Source: an uncultured Opitutia bacterium
GTDB lineage: Bacteria > Verrucomicrobiota > Verrucomicrobiia > Opitutales > Coraliomargaritaceae
Assembly: GCA_937136395.1 (NCBI GenBank)
Contig: CAKZOI010000022.1
Coordinates: forward strand, 248,001 to 312,000
DNA length: 64,000 bases
Direction of reading: 5' to 3'
How positions within the stretch are numbered: the first letter of the stretch is position 1; every line of letters starts with the position of its first letter. This document shows, piece after piece, positions 26,643 to 35,150 of this stretch. The notes beneath the pieces are model-generated. The model was not told the origin of the DNA and searched no databases. It saw nothing but the letters and a program-made list of their open reading frames with translations. The position numbers and the translations under genes were made by a program.

Positions 26643-27915
26643 TTTGAGTGACTGAAAAGCCGTGGTCCATTATCTGGAACCACGGCTTGTTATCGTGTGC
26701 TGAAGGTTTGTGTGACGCGAGGTCCTCTTCAGGCAAGTCTGCATATACTTGGAAGTCTGCATAGGCTTCGTTTCCATGCTCTGAAATGTCCAAGCCTTCA
26801 AGTTCTTCCTCTTCGCTGACACGGAGTCCTACGGTCACCTTGATCAGTTTAAATAGGATATAGCATGTAGGAAACACAAAGGCGAATACGGCAAATACGC
26901 CGATGGCTTGTATCCCGAACTGTGCGGTTCCGCCATAGAATAGTCCATCCGAAGCTAAACCAGCATCGATTGCTGTGCTGCCGAAGAGTCCCACCGCTAA
27001 CGTTCCCCAGACACCACAGATTCCATGCACGCTGACTGCACCGACGGGGTCATCTACTCGAAGTTTTTGTTCGAAGAAGAGCACCGCAAAGACGGCGATG
27101 ATTCCACCAATTAGGCCAATCGCCATGGCACCCACAATCGAGACGCTGCCACAGCAAGCTGTGATGCTGACAAGGCCTGCAAGTGCACCATTTAAAGTCA
27201 TAGAGAGGTCGGGCTTACCAAACTTAGCCCATGTGGACACACTGGCCCCAATGCATCCAGTTGACGCAGCGATCAAAGTTACCATGGCAATGTATGCCAT
27301 GTCGTCAACGGCGGCCAGTGTTGATCCGGCATTGAAGCCGAACCAGCCGACAATCAAGATGAAGCAGCCGAGTGTCGCCATCGGCATATTGTGCCCAGGG
27401 ATTGGCAATGGCTTGCCTTCTTTGTCATATTTACCCTTACGAGCCCCAAGGATGATGGCTCCAGCTAAGCCTGCCCACGCACCCACTGAGTGGACGACTG
27501 TAGAGCCAGCGTAATCACGCATCCCTAGTTCTGCGAGCCAACCATCAGCCCAGATCCAGTGACCTACGATAGGATAGATCAGGCAGGTGATCGCGATCGA
27601 ATAAATGATGTATGCAATAAACTTTGTGCGCTCAGCCATAATTCCCGATGCGATCGTTGCAGCGGTAGCTGCGAATACGACCTGGAAGATCCATTCGGCG
27701 GCGACTAGATTAGTCGCTGCAAGGTCATCGCCGACCATGAGCGCATCGCCCATCATAAAGTAGCCACTGCTCCAACCAAAGATCCCGCCTATGGTATCTC
27801 CATACATTATTGAATAGCCGATGATCGCAAAGGCGATCACACCGAAACTAAAGTCGAGCATGTTCTTCATCATGATGTTACATGCGTTTTTCGCGCGCGT
27901 CAGTCCACTCTCCAC
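26374..27915 (-). CDS. amt: Ammonium transporter, main part (N-terminus frameshifted off)
   Basis: An inner-membrane ammonium channel of the Amt/MEP/Rh family. It starts at VESGLTRAKNACNIMMKNM, which is the first conserved segment after transmembrane helix 1, and carries AEWIFQVVF, STVVHSVGAWAGLAGA, and DDPVGAVSVHGICGVWG with the twin-His region. The missing signal peptide and helix 1 lie in another frame at 27932-28117. At the 3' end the frame continues past the natural C-terminal motif (HGNEAYADFQ) through the terminator hairpin and antisense to usp to 26374; the true end was probably near 26690. Two defects suggest a decayed gene, or sequence errors. Confidence 0.8.
   Translation of the reverse strand: MESGLTRAKNACNIMMKNMLDFSFGVIAFAIIGYSIMYGDTIGGIFGWSSGYFMMGDALMVGDDLAATNLVAAEWIFQVVFAATAATIASGIMAERTKFIAYIIYSIAITCLIYPIVGHWIWADGWLAELGMRDYAGSTVVHSVGAWAGLAGAIILGARKGKYDKEGKPLPIPGHNMPMATLGCFILIVGWFGFNAGSTLAAVDDMAYIAMVTLIAASTGCIGASVSTWAKFGKPDLSMTLNGALAGLVSITACCGSVSIVGAMAIGLIGGIIAVFAVLFFEQKLRVDDPVGAVSVHGICGVWGTLAVGLFGSTAIDAGLASDGLFYGGTAQFGIQAIGVFAVFAFVFPTCYILFKLIKVTVGLRVSEEEELEGLDISEHGNEAYADFQVYADLPEEDLASHKPSAHDNKPWFQIMDHGFSVTQTSESKAQAHGIDAIIQLWCYQLKDREYDYDHRRLSRVNQFSNCLHNRQSRFRLLRSALDKLQISLRFQKSPQLQQYDPQLHLRGALQPL
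26656..26688. terminator. Bidirectional terminator between usp and amt
   Basis: Arms AAGCCGTGGT and ACCACGGCTT form a perfect 10-bp stem, extended by TCCA/TGGA with one bulge, in the convergent gap. The amt reading frame passes through it without a stop, which is unexpected for an intact gene. Confidence 0.72.
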
Positions 27916-27931
27916 AAGCGCAAATCCTGCT

Positions 27932-28117
27932 TCATGAAAAATACCAATATAGCGCGATCAAATACCAGATGATGCCTCCGGTGTTCTGGCTTAGATAGCT
28001 TACGCTCTCGGCGGCTGCTTCTTGAGCGGTCGCAATATATGGTAATAGAATACCTAAATCACGCAGCAGCATGGAGAGTTGATTCTTCGTCAACTTATCT
28101 GATGTGAGTATGTGCAT
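27932..28117 (-). pseudogene. amt: N-terminal fragment of the ammonium transporter
   Basis: Encodes a secretion-signal-like stretch (MLLRDLGILLPYIATAQ) then ESVSYLSQNTGGIIWYLIA, the normal Amt N-terminus and start of helix 1. It ends at a TGA after LYWYFS. Removing one T from the TTTTT run at about 27935-27939 restores the frame into HEAGFALVESGL of the main part, so a +1 insertion splits the gene. It lies 14 bp after the Roadblock-like gene. Confidence 0.7.
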
Positions 28118-28131
28118 AAATATTCTAAGCC

Positions 28132-28605
28132 CTAATATCGAGTGCCACGAAACGATCGAGTTGGTCGCGGTCGCGCGACTTTGTTGCCTCGAGTCGCCGT
28201 CGGCTCAGTAGGTGTGGATACTGTGGGTTCTTCGGTCGGTGCTGGAGCTGCAGGCGTTGGTGTATTTGGGGGCTGTTCACATGCTGCTATTTGACTCCGC
28301 ATGACACTCAATACTTTTGGGGTGATATGCTTGAGCACGAGATTGGTGACCATACGTAGCGACACCAAGTTGACCGAAGGATCGACTGCGACTAAAAGAT
28401 AGATATGACGACTGCGGCGTATTCGAATATATTTTTGCGGAAACTTTAGCAAGTAGTCGTCACAGGGCATGTAGTTTTCATCAACAGCTTCATAGAGAGC
28501 CTTCACGCGCCGTGCTAGATCATCTAGGAAGTCATCCAAGAAGAAATCGGGTAGTGCATTATGAAGTAAGTTGCCTTTTTTATCTAAAATACAGGCACCG
28601 TCCAC
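28132..28605 (-). CDS. Roadblock/LC7-like protein with Pro/Thr-rich tail
   Basis: 157 aa from a GTG at 28605. Residues 1-100 resemble a Roadblock/LC7 domain (VDGACILDKKGNLLHNALP at the start, LLVAVDPSVNLVSLRMVTN later); the tail is Pro/Thr-rich and ends with basic residues. Upstream the same frame continues as MIEKIV, a TAG at 28627-28629, then NVLELPG, which completes the usual domain start, so the original start was probably ATG 28647 and a nonsense codon now interrupts it. Roadblock proteins often act with small GTPases; no GTPase gene is seen here. It lies between another Roadblock gene and amt. Confidence 0.65.
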   Translation of the reverse strand: MDGACILDKKGNLLHNALPDFFLDDFLDDLARRVKALYEAVDENYMPCDDYLLKFPQKYIRIRRSRHIYLLVAVDPSVNLVSLRMVTNLVLKHITPKVLSVMRSQIAACEQPPNTPTPAAPAPTEEPTVSTPTEPTATRGNKVARPRPTRSFRGTRY

Positions 28606-28655
28606 TCCCGGGAGTTCTAATACGTTCTAAACTATTTTTTCGATCATAGAGAGGG

Positions 28656-28964
28656 TTAGTTAATCAGTTCACTTAAGATTTGGTCCACATTTGCGCGGCT
28701 ATTGCACAGTATGCCGATGGCTTCATCCTCTTGTGGCAGGCATGCCGCCTTAACATTAGCACTTTCGAAATGCACTTCTTCGATTGAGTCCATTCCGAAG
28801 GGTTCGCCGATCATATCGGCAACCTGTGTTATGTAACCTAAGATACTTCCAAAGACTTCGAGTTTGTCACTGGTTGCATCGATAATTGAGCCATTGGTAT
28901 TGCATGCGATCGCACCAATGAAACCTTCCTCTTCAAGGGCGACTAAGTCGATATTTTCAAACAT
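28656..28964 (-). CDS. Roadblock/LC7 domain protein, 102 aa
   Basis: The whole protein is one Roadblock-like fold: LVALEEEGFIGAIACNTNGS, then a helix IGEPFGMDSIEEVHFE and a C-terminal strand-helix AIGILCNSRANVDQILSEL. No membrane segment. It is the first gene of a minus-strand run with the second Roadblock-like gene and the amt fragments, so the three may be co-transcribed. Family members often regulate GTPase-linked polarity or motility systems; a link to ammonium uptake is not established. Confidence 0.7.
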   Translation of the reverse strand: MFENIDLVALEEEGFIGAIACNTNGSIIDATSDKLEVFGSILGYITQVADMIGEPFGMDSIEEVHFESANVKAACLPQEDEAIGILCNSRANVDQILSELIN

Positions 28965-29146
28965 GCAGAAGACATAGCATCAGGAATGCCAATTTGCTTC
29001 CATGCCCCTCAGTTCACATATTTGTTTTAATAATTAACAAAAATGCTTAAGATTGTGTAGCCGAAATGTGAATACAGTAGATATTTGTCAGGATATGACC
29101 ACATATTTTAAGATTGGTATCACTACTTATACAGAATTATGTCTAC

Positions 29147-32100
29147 TTAATCCATTACGCTAATCAGCAGTTCCTTCATCGATCGATAGTCTAGTTTGCC
29201 TGTGCCAAGCATCGGTAGTTCATCAATAAATGCCCATGATTTTGGGTTCGGTTTCCATAGATTGGGAAGGTCCACTGACTGCATTTTTTCGCGTATATTG
29301 TCTTCAGTGAGGTGACTTAAAGTATGTAGGACGCATAGTTTTTCACCTTTTCGTTCATCAGCTATAGCGAGCACGCTGAGTTGAGAAGGTTCGCATTTGA
29401 AAGCTGCCTGTAGTGCATCTTCAATCGCACCGTGTGGAATCATTTCACCACCGATTTTACTGAAGCGAGAAAGGCGGCCCGTGATCGCGAAGAAGCCGTC
29501 GGCATCCATGAGGCCGATATCTCCTGTATTATACCAGCCATCTTGTATCGCAGCTTCTGTGAGATCCTCGCGCCCTAAATAACCAAGCATTACATTGGGG
29601 CCTTTTACGCAGATCAAGCCCTCTTCGCCAGGTGTTACGGTCTGCATCGTTTCTGGGTGCACTATTTTCATGGCGATTCCAGGCAGTGTGCGGCCCAGTC
29701 GATCTGGTCGATTACCTGTTTCTTCTAAATTATCGACACTCACATTCGGCAAACTGAGTGCGCAGACTGGAGCCAGTTCGGTGGCTCCATAACCTTCCAG
29801 TGGACGTGTGCCGAAACGCTTCTCGAAAAGATCGGCAACACGCGCTTGTAGTTTCTCTGCGCCGGTAAAGACGTAGCGCAAATGACTGAATTGCTCCGGC
29901 TTTACTTTACGGGCGTAAGCCATCAAAAAGCTTGGTGTGGTGAGGAGCAGGCTTGCATTGTATTTTTCTGCGAGCTTTCCAATCGCTTCACCTTCAAGCG
30001 GGTTGGTATGACATGTCGTTGTGATCCCAGAAAGTAGCGGAAACCAAAACGTGGCGGTGTATCCGAACGAATGGAAGAAGGGCAGCGCGGTGAGCATAAC
30101 ATCACTGCGTGTAGGGGTGAGCACACTACGAAATGCATCGATATTCGAGAGTAAGTTATGGTGGCTTAAGAGGATACCTTTGGGCTCAGATGTTGATCCG
30201 CTGGAAAAGAGAATCGTTGCCACGGAATCGGCATTTATTGTGCGAGGAATAATAGATCGAATGGGCGCAATGCGTGCTTGGATGGCTGCTCGGGCTTTCG
30301 CCGATTTCTTAAAGTCGGCTACAAGTTCCTCAATATAGAGAACGTTTTCCGGCAAGGGTATATCCGGGAACCGTTCGAGGAATGCTTTCGAACTTAGGGT
30401 CGTGCGAATGGAGCATTGTTGCATAATCGATTCAATGCTGCTTGGCGACGCGGTATAGTTGAGATTCACGCCGATTTTTTGCTTCAGCGTTAATGCGAGA
30501 TTGCAGAGAGCTGAACCAGTGCTTGGAGGGAGCAGTATGGCGATATTTGTTTCTTCATTCTCAGTTTGATTGAGTATACGTTCGCCGACCAGTAGGCTGG
30601 CTATCAGCAGTTCGCCGTATTTGAGCTCCGTGCCATGGCTATCGGCAATGGCCAGTTTCTGCCAGTTCTGGCGTGCGGAGTGAATAAATTGCACGCCGAG
30701 GTGACGCTGCTTGTCCTTTTGAAGATCAAAAGAATCGGTAGAGAGCACATTGACCGCCTGCTGCACATCAAAAGCCGATGATGTTGAAGGTAGCGGACTG
30801 CCGAAGTGAATACTGACAGGGTAGCGCGGTTCACTTAAAATACTGAGCTTAGGCTTGCCCTTATAGTAACTCGTTAAGCTGCCCCAAACACCGCCGATAT
30901 ATCCAGGGATGATCGGGTAGTCGGTGCCTTTGACGATTCGCTCAAAGCCTGGCTTGAATGGACGCATCATGCCTGTGCGAGTGAGCGCTCCTTCGGCAAA
31001 AATACAGACGAGATAGCCTTCATCAAGTGCTTCACGTGCGCTTCTTAGTGACTGGATCAACTTCTTGGGATTGTCCGCGCTGTGGATGAGAATCACATTT
31101 GCAAGGTCTGCGATTTTTTGCACCAACCAACTCGCTTCATCGTAGTAGGCCCGCGACATGAGCATGCGCACACGGCGTTGCTGACTTGAAGTGACCATAA
31201 TTGCGTCGAGCATGCTCACATGATTGCAGACAATGAGTGCACCCCCTTGAGCGGGCACATTGTCTAGGCCGCGCACTGTATATTTATAGCAGATACGAGT
31301 GACGATCATGCCGAGGAACCGAGCGAAGAAATCTGGCAGGATATACACACTGATGACGGCAAGTAAAAGGAGGGCAACACCGAGCAATAGAAAGCCATGC
31401 TGTGCGCTCCAATTGAATACACTTGAATTTAAGTAGATCAATCCGCTGGCGAGGAGGATACCAATCCAACTTAGAAATGAGTTTGCGGCTTGGATGGCAC
31501 CGAGTTGATCCTTCGGGCTACGGTATTGTATGAACGATGTGAGTGGGACGATGAACAGCCCAGCACCGAGGCCGATAAACAGCATGTTCAGCGCGGACAT
31601 GGTTACCGAGCCATGGCTGGAAGTGCCTAGTAGTATGAGATTGAGGCTCATGAGCCCCGCACCAATTGGGACAATTCCAAATTCAATCGAACGACCACTC
31701 AACCAACCCGCGAGGCTAGATCCGATACCGATACCGATGGCGGTGAGTAGAAAGAGACGTGTGGCTTCCTCCGCACGTAAATCTAAGTGTTCAAAACCGT
31801 AGTCCAAAACATTCAATTGGATGAATGCAGCGGCGAGATTGAAAGCCATTAGCGCTAGGAAAGCTAAGCTCATGTAGCTATCCTTGCGGACATTGCTCAG
31901 CGTTTTGAAAACGGAGCCAAATCCATTCAAGCTGAGTTTTCGCTCTGGGTGGGCGACCGTAGGTTCGATCTGAGTTGCTGTTAGAAAGCCGATCCCTGCA
32001 ATCAGAATACAAATACTGCCGGCCAATCCAAATTGATCTTTCAGCATGAGGCTTAGTTCGGGAGCAACTACGGTCCCCGATATGATGGCGAGAAAAGTGA

Positions 32101-32545
32101 AGAGTTGAATCGAGCCGTTGGCTCGGGAAAGTCGCTCATTGCCGACTATTTCTGGGAGAATGCCGTATTTACAAGGGCCGAAGAAAGCACTTTGTGCCGA
32201 CATGAGGAACATTGTCACATACAGCAGGAAGGGGATTTCTAAAGAGAGCGCCAACACGCCAAAGCACATGATGGTGAGCTCTGTGACTTTTAACTTAACA
32301 ATCAATGAACGCTTGCTGAATTTGTCGGCAAAATTTCCAGCAATCGGAACGATTAGCAAGAAGGGCAGGGCAAAGACCAAGCCCACTTTAGCAAGTATGC
32401 CTGCAGATGCCTCTGGTCCGCTCCATGCGATGAGTGCATACACCATTAGTAGCTTGAAGATGTTATCATTCATCGCGCCACCGAATTGTGTGAGATTATG
32501 CCACCAAAATGTTTTTGGTAAGGATTGTGTGGTTTCTGTGCTCAT
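29147..32545 (-). CDS. LplT-PlsC-acyl-ACP synthetase fusion (Aas-type lysophospholipid repair)
   Basis: 1132 aa in three parts. Residues about 1-410 are an MFS lysophospholipid flippase like LplT; about 425-620 are a PlsC acyltransferase with NHVSMLD (HX4D) and FAEGALTRTG; about 640-1130 are an AMP-forming acyl-ACP synthetase with SSGSTSEPKG, GYGATELAPV and YNTGDIGL. Together these import lysophospholipids across the inner membrane and re-acylate them, tasks done by separate lplT and aas genes in E. coli. It is divergent from a MarR regulator with two palindromes between them, which suggests repression by that regulator. Confidence 0.92.
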   Translation of the reverse strand: MSTETTQSLPKTFWWHNLTQFGGAMNDNIFKLLMVYALIAWSGPEASAGILAKVGLVFALPFLLIVPIAGNFADKFSKRSLIVKLKVTELTIMCFGVLALSLEIPFLLYVTMFLMSAQSAFFGPCKYGILPEIVGNERLSRANGSIQLFTFLAIISGTVVAPELSLMLKDQFGLAGSICILIAGIGFLTATQIEPTVAHPERKLSLNGFGSVFKTLSNVRKDSYMSLAFLALMAFNLAAAFIQLNVLDYGFEHLDLRAEEATRLFLLTAIGIGIGSSLAGWLSGRSIEFGIVPIGAGLMSLNLILLGTSSHGSVTMSALNMLFIGLGAGLFIVPLTSFIQYRSPKDQLGAIQAANSFLSWIGILLASGLIYLNSSVFNWSAQHGFLLLGVALLLLAVISVYILPDFFARFLGMIVTRICYKYTVRGLDNVPAQGGALIVCNHVSMLDAIMVTSSQQRRVRMLMSRAYYDEASWLVQKIADLANVILIHSADNPKKLIQSLRSAREALDEGYLVCIFAEGALTRTGMMRPFKPGFERIVKGTDYPIIPGYIGGVWGSLTSYYKGKPKLSILSEPRYPVSIHFGSPLPSTSSAFDVQQAVNVLSTDSFDLQKDKQRHLGVQFIHSARQNWQKLAIADSHGTELKYGELLIASLLVGERILNQTENEETNIAILLPPSTGSALCNLALTLKQKIGVNLNYTASPSSIESIMQQCSIRTTLSSKAFLERFPDIPLPENVLYIEELVADFKKSAKARAAIQARIAPIRSIIPRTINADSVATILFSSGSTSEPKGILLSHHNLLSNIDAFRSVLTPTRSDVMLTALPFFHSFGYTATFWFPLLSGITTTCHTNPLEGEAIGKLAEKYNASLLLTTPSFLMAYARKVKPEQFSHLRYVFTGAEKLQARVADLFEKRFGTRPLEGYGATELAPVCALSLPNVSVDNLEETGNRPDRLGRTLPGIAMKIVHPETMQTVTPGEEGLICVKGPNVMLGYLGREDLTEAAIQDGWYNTGDIGLMDADGFFAITGRLSRFSKIGGEMIPHGAIEDALQAAFKCEPSQLSVLAIADERKGEKLCVLHTLSHLTEDNIREKMQSVDLPNLWKPNPKSWAFIDELPMLGTGKLDYRSMKELLISVMD

Positions 32546-32577
32546 TGGTTTTTTGTTGGTAGCGCTATTTTTGCGAT

Positions 32578-32592
32578 GACAATTAAATTGTC
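32578..32592. promoter_or_regulatory. Palindromic operator 1 (likely MarR-type site)
   Basis: GACAATTAAATTGTC is a perfect palindrome between the divergent fusion and MarR genes. A near copy is centred 26 bp away. Confidence 0.65.
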
Positions 32593-32603
32593 AAATAATA
32601 AAC

Positions 32604-32618
32604 GACAATTTTATTGTC
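32604..32618. promoter_or_regulatory. Palindromic operator 2 (likely MarR-type site)
   Basis: GACAATTTTATTGTC has arms GACAAT/ATTGTC with a 3-nt centre. Together with operator 1 it covers the divergent promoter region. Confidence 0.65.
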
Positions 32619-32636
32619 ATTTATACGCTTCCCTGT

Positions 32637-33086
32637 ATGCATCGTTGTATGAGTGATAGAAACAGTCTTCAAGAAATGCACGTTTTGGCGAACTCCATTC
32701 GTCGCACCTATAATCGTTTGCGTCACACGACTGATCAGATACATGAGCAGACCGAGTTGAGTGCACCTAAACGGACTCTGCTTTTGGATATTGACCGTGA
32801 AGGCCCTCAGACGGTGCCAGCTTTGGCGGCGGTTCGTTATGTCAGTCGACAGATCGTGCAGACGCAGGTCAACGAGTTGACTCAAGCGGGTTACCTTATC
32901 GCAAAAGTAAATCCCGAGCACAAGCGTTCATCGTTGATTGCGCTCTCTGCAAAAGGAAAGCGTCTCGTGAAGCAAATGATTGAGCGCGAAAATGCATTCA
33001 TTCAAGAATTGGGTTGGTTACCCAAGGGCAAAGATCTCAAAGCCTGTCGTGAAGTGCTAGATGCCATTTACGAGAAACTAGCGTAG
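32637..33086 (+). CDS. MarR family transcriptional regulator
   Basis: 149 aa with a winged helix-turn-helix: KRTLLLDIDREGPQTVPALA, recognition region VSRQIVQTQVNELTQAGYL and wing NPEHKRSSLIALSAKGKRL. It is divergent from the phospholipid-repair fusion, with two GACAAT-ATTGTC palindromes in the 91-bp gap that would suit a MarR dimer, so autoregulation and control of the fusion gene are likely. The ligand could be a lipid or acyl compound, but this is inference. A second ATG at 32649 is an alternative start. Confidence 0.88.
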   Translation: MHRCMSDRNSLQEMHVLANSIRRTYNRLRHTTDQIHEQTELSAPKRTLLLDIDREGPQTVPALAAVRYVSRQIVQTQVNELTQAGYLIAKVNPEHKRSSLIALSAKGKRLVKQMIERENAFIQELGWLPKGKDLKACREVLDAIYEKLA

Positions 33087-33111
33087 AAAATTAGATTCTC
33101 AGCGAGTGAGA

Positions 33112-34992
33112 CTAGGGGACTTGCTGAACGATAATTGCATTGATCAGCGGGTTGTTGATCGAAGCCGAAACATCAATGTCTAGAATAGAGTCACTCACGC
33201 TGGTAGTGAAAGACCTCTCAAACGCGATCCATATACCAGAGGCTGTTTGATGGAGATCAATATCATCGAGTTTTAACTGACCTTCAACTGATAGATCAAA
33301 CACGCGCTTGTTGTCCTGAGTAAAGTAAGTTTCAGCGAATTGGAGCGTGACTTTGTAATTGCCGTTGGCCACTGGTATCGAATAGCCAGTGAATGTCGAA
33401 TTAACTGAGCGCGCGTAGTTAAAGACTAAGTCATCATCCGTGCCGCTTACCTCTGTTTCAAAAAAGTTGTCGATTCCGCCACCATTGAAATGGATGTCGG
33501 CGACGTAATTGAACCCATTTTGCCCAGAATAGGCAGGCCCACCACAGTTAATCGCAATACTTACATCTGCTGGATTGATGACCGAGACAGTCACCGTGTC
33601 ACTTGCGGTAGCGTTGGAACTATTGGCTTCGATTTCCAGCACATAGGTGCCTGCCAGAGAAAAGGTAGCCGTGGTTTGCGCCGCATTTTTGTTGGTAAAG
33701 CTGACTGTTCCTGGGCCTGTGACTTTTGACCAAGTTACGGTGTTGGCATTTGTCGTCGTGGCTGCAAGCCAGACCTCACCCGAGGTCGCCACTGATCGAT
33801 CAAAGCCTGCGTCGACAGTGGGCACAACGACTGGTGTCGCAGGTTCTACCACGATGCGAGCAAACCAATTATCTGCGGCTACGTCTGGATTTAGACGCAC
33901 CGTAACTTGTTCACTTTCACCGTCTCCAAAAGGGCTACTGGCTAAGTGAGTCACCAAAGCGCTTTCGGTGCGCCAATCATCCTCAGCTAAACCGTCTTGC
34001 TGTTCTAACTTGAAAGCTGTGTTGCGTGCGACGTAGCTGAATCCCACAGCTCCGGTTCCACCAGTCCACTGTCTATAGGTGACCTGAAGGTCAGATGGGT
34101 CGCTGGTTGCCATTTGCAGATCAATCCACTCTGCTGAGTTGCCATAGTCCTTGGCTAGATAGCGAACAATGCGGCGAAGCACCTCTTTATTGTCCTCTTT
34201 TGTAATATTTGAGCCGGGGCCATTGTTCCACATCGGCTGTCGGTCGAAAATAGCAATGACATGACCCAAGCCAACAGGCGCATGTGCGATTACAGCCCAA
34301 TCTGGATTAGCAATAGAAACGCCCACTGTATTGAGCGAAAGGTTACCGCCCGATTCGCGATTTTCAGGCGCCAACGGAATCAATACCTCGGCTATGCCGT
34401 TTGGGTCGACTGCAATTGGAGAAACGCCTTCACCTTCAAAAATAGGTTGATCAAAAACGATTGGGTTACTCACGTCGCTTGATGCACGATAGCTACGAGT
34501 GCCACCAGCTTGGTCGACCGTAACTTGCATCCCATAATTACTAAGTATTGAATTGACCGCAGTTTGGCCTGTTTGGTTGCTGATACCTACCGAGGGGGAT
34601 GAGAAGAGACCACCAGCCGCGGAGTCGCTATACATTAGAATCCCGCCGCCTGTTTGAATCCATGCATCTAAGGCCTCTTGCTCAGCTTGTGACCATACCT
34701 TTTGATGGAGTCCAAAAATAATAACATCGAATTGGCCGAGGAAACCGCTGTCGAGTGTCACTGATTGATCGTAGTGCTGTGTGATGGTGTATCCCTGAGC
34801 ATCGACCATAGCTTTAAATACGGACATACCTCTGTTGCCAGTATCACTTAGCAGCATTGGTTCGAAAGCTGCCGCGCTTCCTGATGGGATTACACCGTCT
34901 GCGGAAATATCGCCTCGAATGTAGGCCACTTGCTTCGCCGCATCTAAGGATAAGCTCAGGAGCAAAAAGGTGATGACCAAGAGCGGGCGCAT
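33112..34992 (-). CDS. Secreted protein with ThuA/GATase-like, PKD-like and malectin domains
   Basis: 626 aa from ATG 34992, which gives a clean signal peptide (MRPLLVITFLLLSLSLDAAKQ); an ATG 57 bp upstream is possible. Residues about 20-290 look like the ThuA/glutamine-amidotransferase-like fold (FDVIIFGLHQ, AWIQTGGGILMYSDSAAGG). A PKD/Ig-like segment (about 395-475; WSKVTGPGTVSFTN) and a malectin-like carbohydrate-binding domain (about 480-626; INCGGPAYSGQNGFNYVAD) follow. It is likely envelope-attached or periplasmic and binds carbohydrate; an enzymatic role is not shown. It converges with the MarR gene. Confidence 0.8.
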   Translation of the reverse strand: MRPLLVITFLLLSLSLDAAKQVAYIRGDISADGVIPSGSAAAFEPMLLSDTGNRGMSVFKAMVDAQGYTITQHYDQSVTLDSGFLGQFDVIIFGLHQKVWSQAEQEALDAWIQTGGGILMYSDSAAGGLFSSPSVGISNQTGQTAVNSILSNYGMQVTVDQAGGTRSYRASSDVSNPIVFDQPIFEGEGVSPIAVDPNGIAEVLIPLAPENRESGGNLSLNTVGVSIANPDWAVIAHAPVGLGHVIAIFDRQPMWNNGPGSNITKEDNKEVLRRIVRYLAKDYGNSAEWIDLQMATSDPSDLQVTYRQWTGGTGAVGFSYVARNTAFKLEQQDGLAEDDWRTESALVTHLASSPFGDGESEQVTVRLNPDVAADNWFARIVVEPATPVVVPTVDAGFDRSVATSGEVWLAATTTNANTVTWSKVTGPGTVSFTNKNAAQTTATFSLAGTYVLEIEANSSNATASDTVTVSVINPADVSIAINCGGPAYSGQNGFNYVADIHFNGGGIDNFFETEVSGTDDDLVFNYARSVNSTFTGYSIPVANGNYKVTLQFAETYFTQDNKRVFDLSVEGQLKLDDIDLHQTASGIWIAFERSFTTSVSDSILDIDVSASINNPLINAIIVQQVP

Positions 34993-35150
34993 GCTTATTT
35001 GAAGACTGTGAGCAGGGTGGGCTGGCATGTTTTTCGAGCGTTGGATCATGAGTAGTGACCGTAGCTATTTAGGTGAAAAGGTCAAATGGGAGTTCATTTG
35101 AATTCACAGAGTCCACCGTTGAACTTCGCTTCACTTATGCCGTCAGAGTT

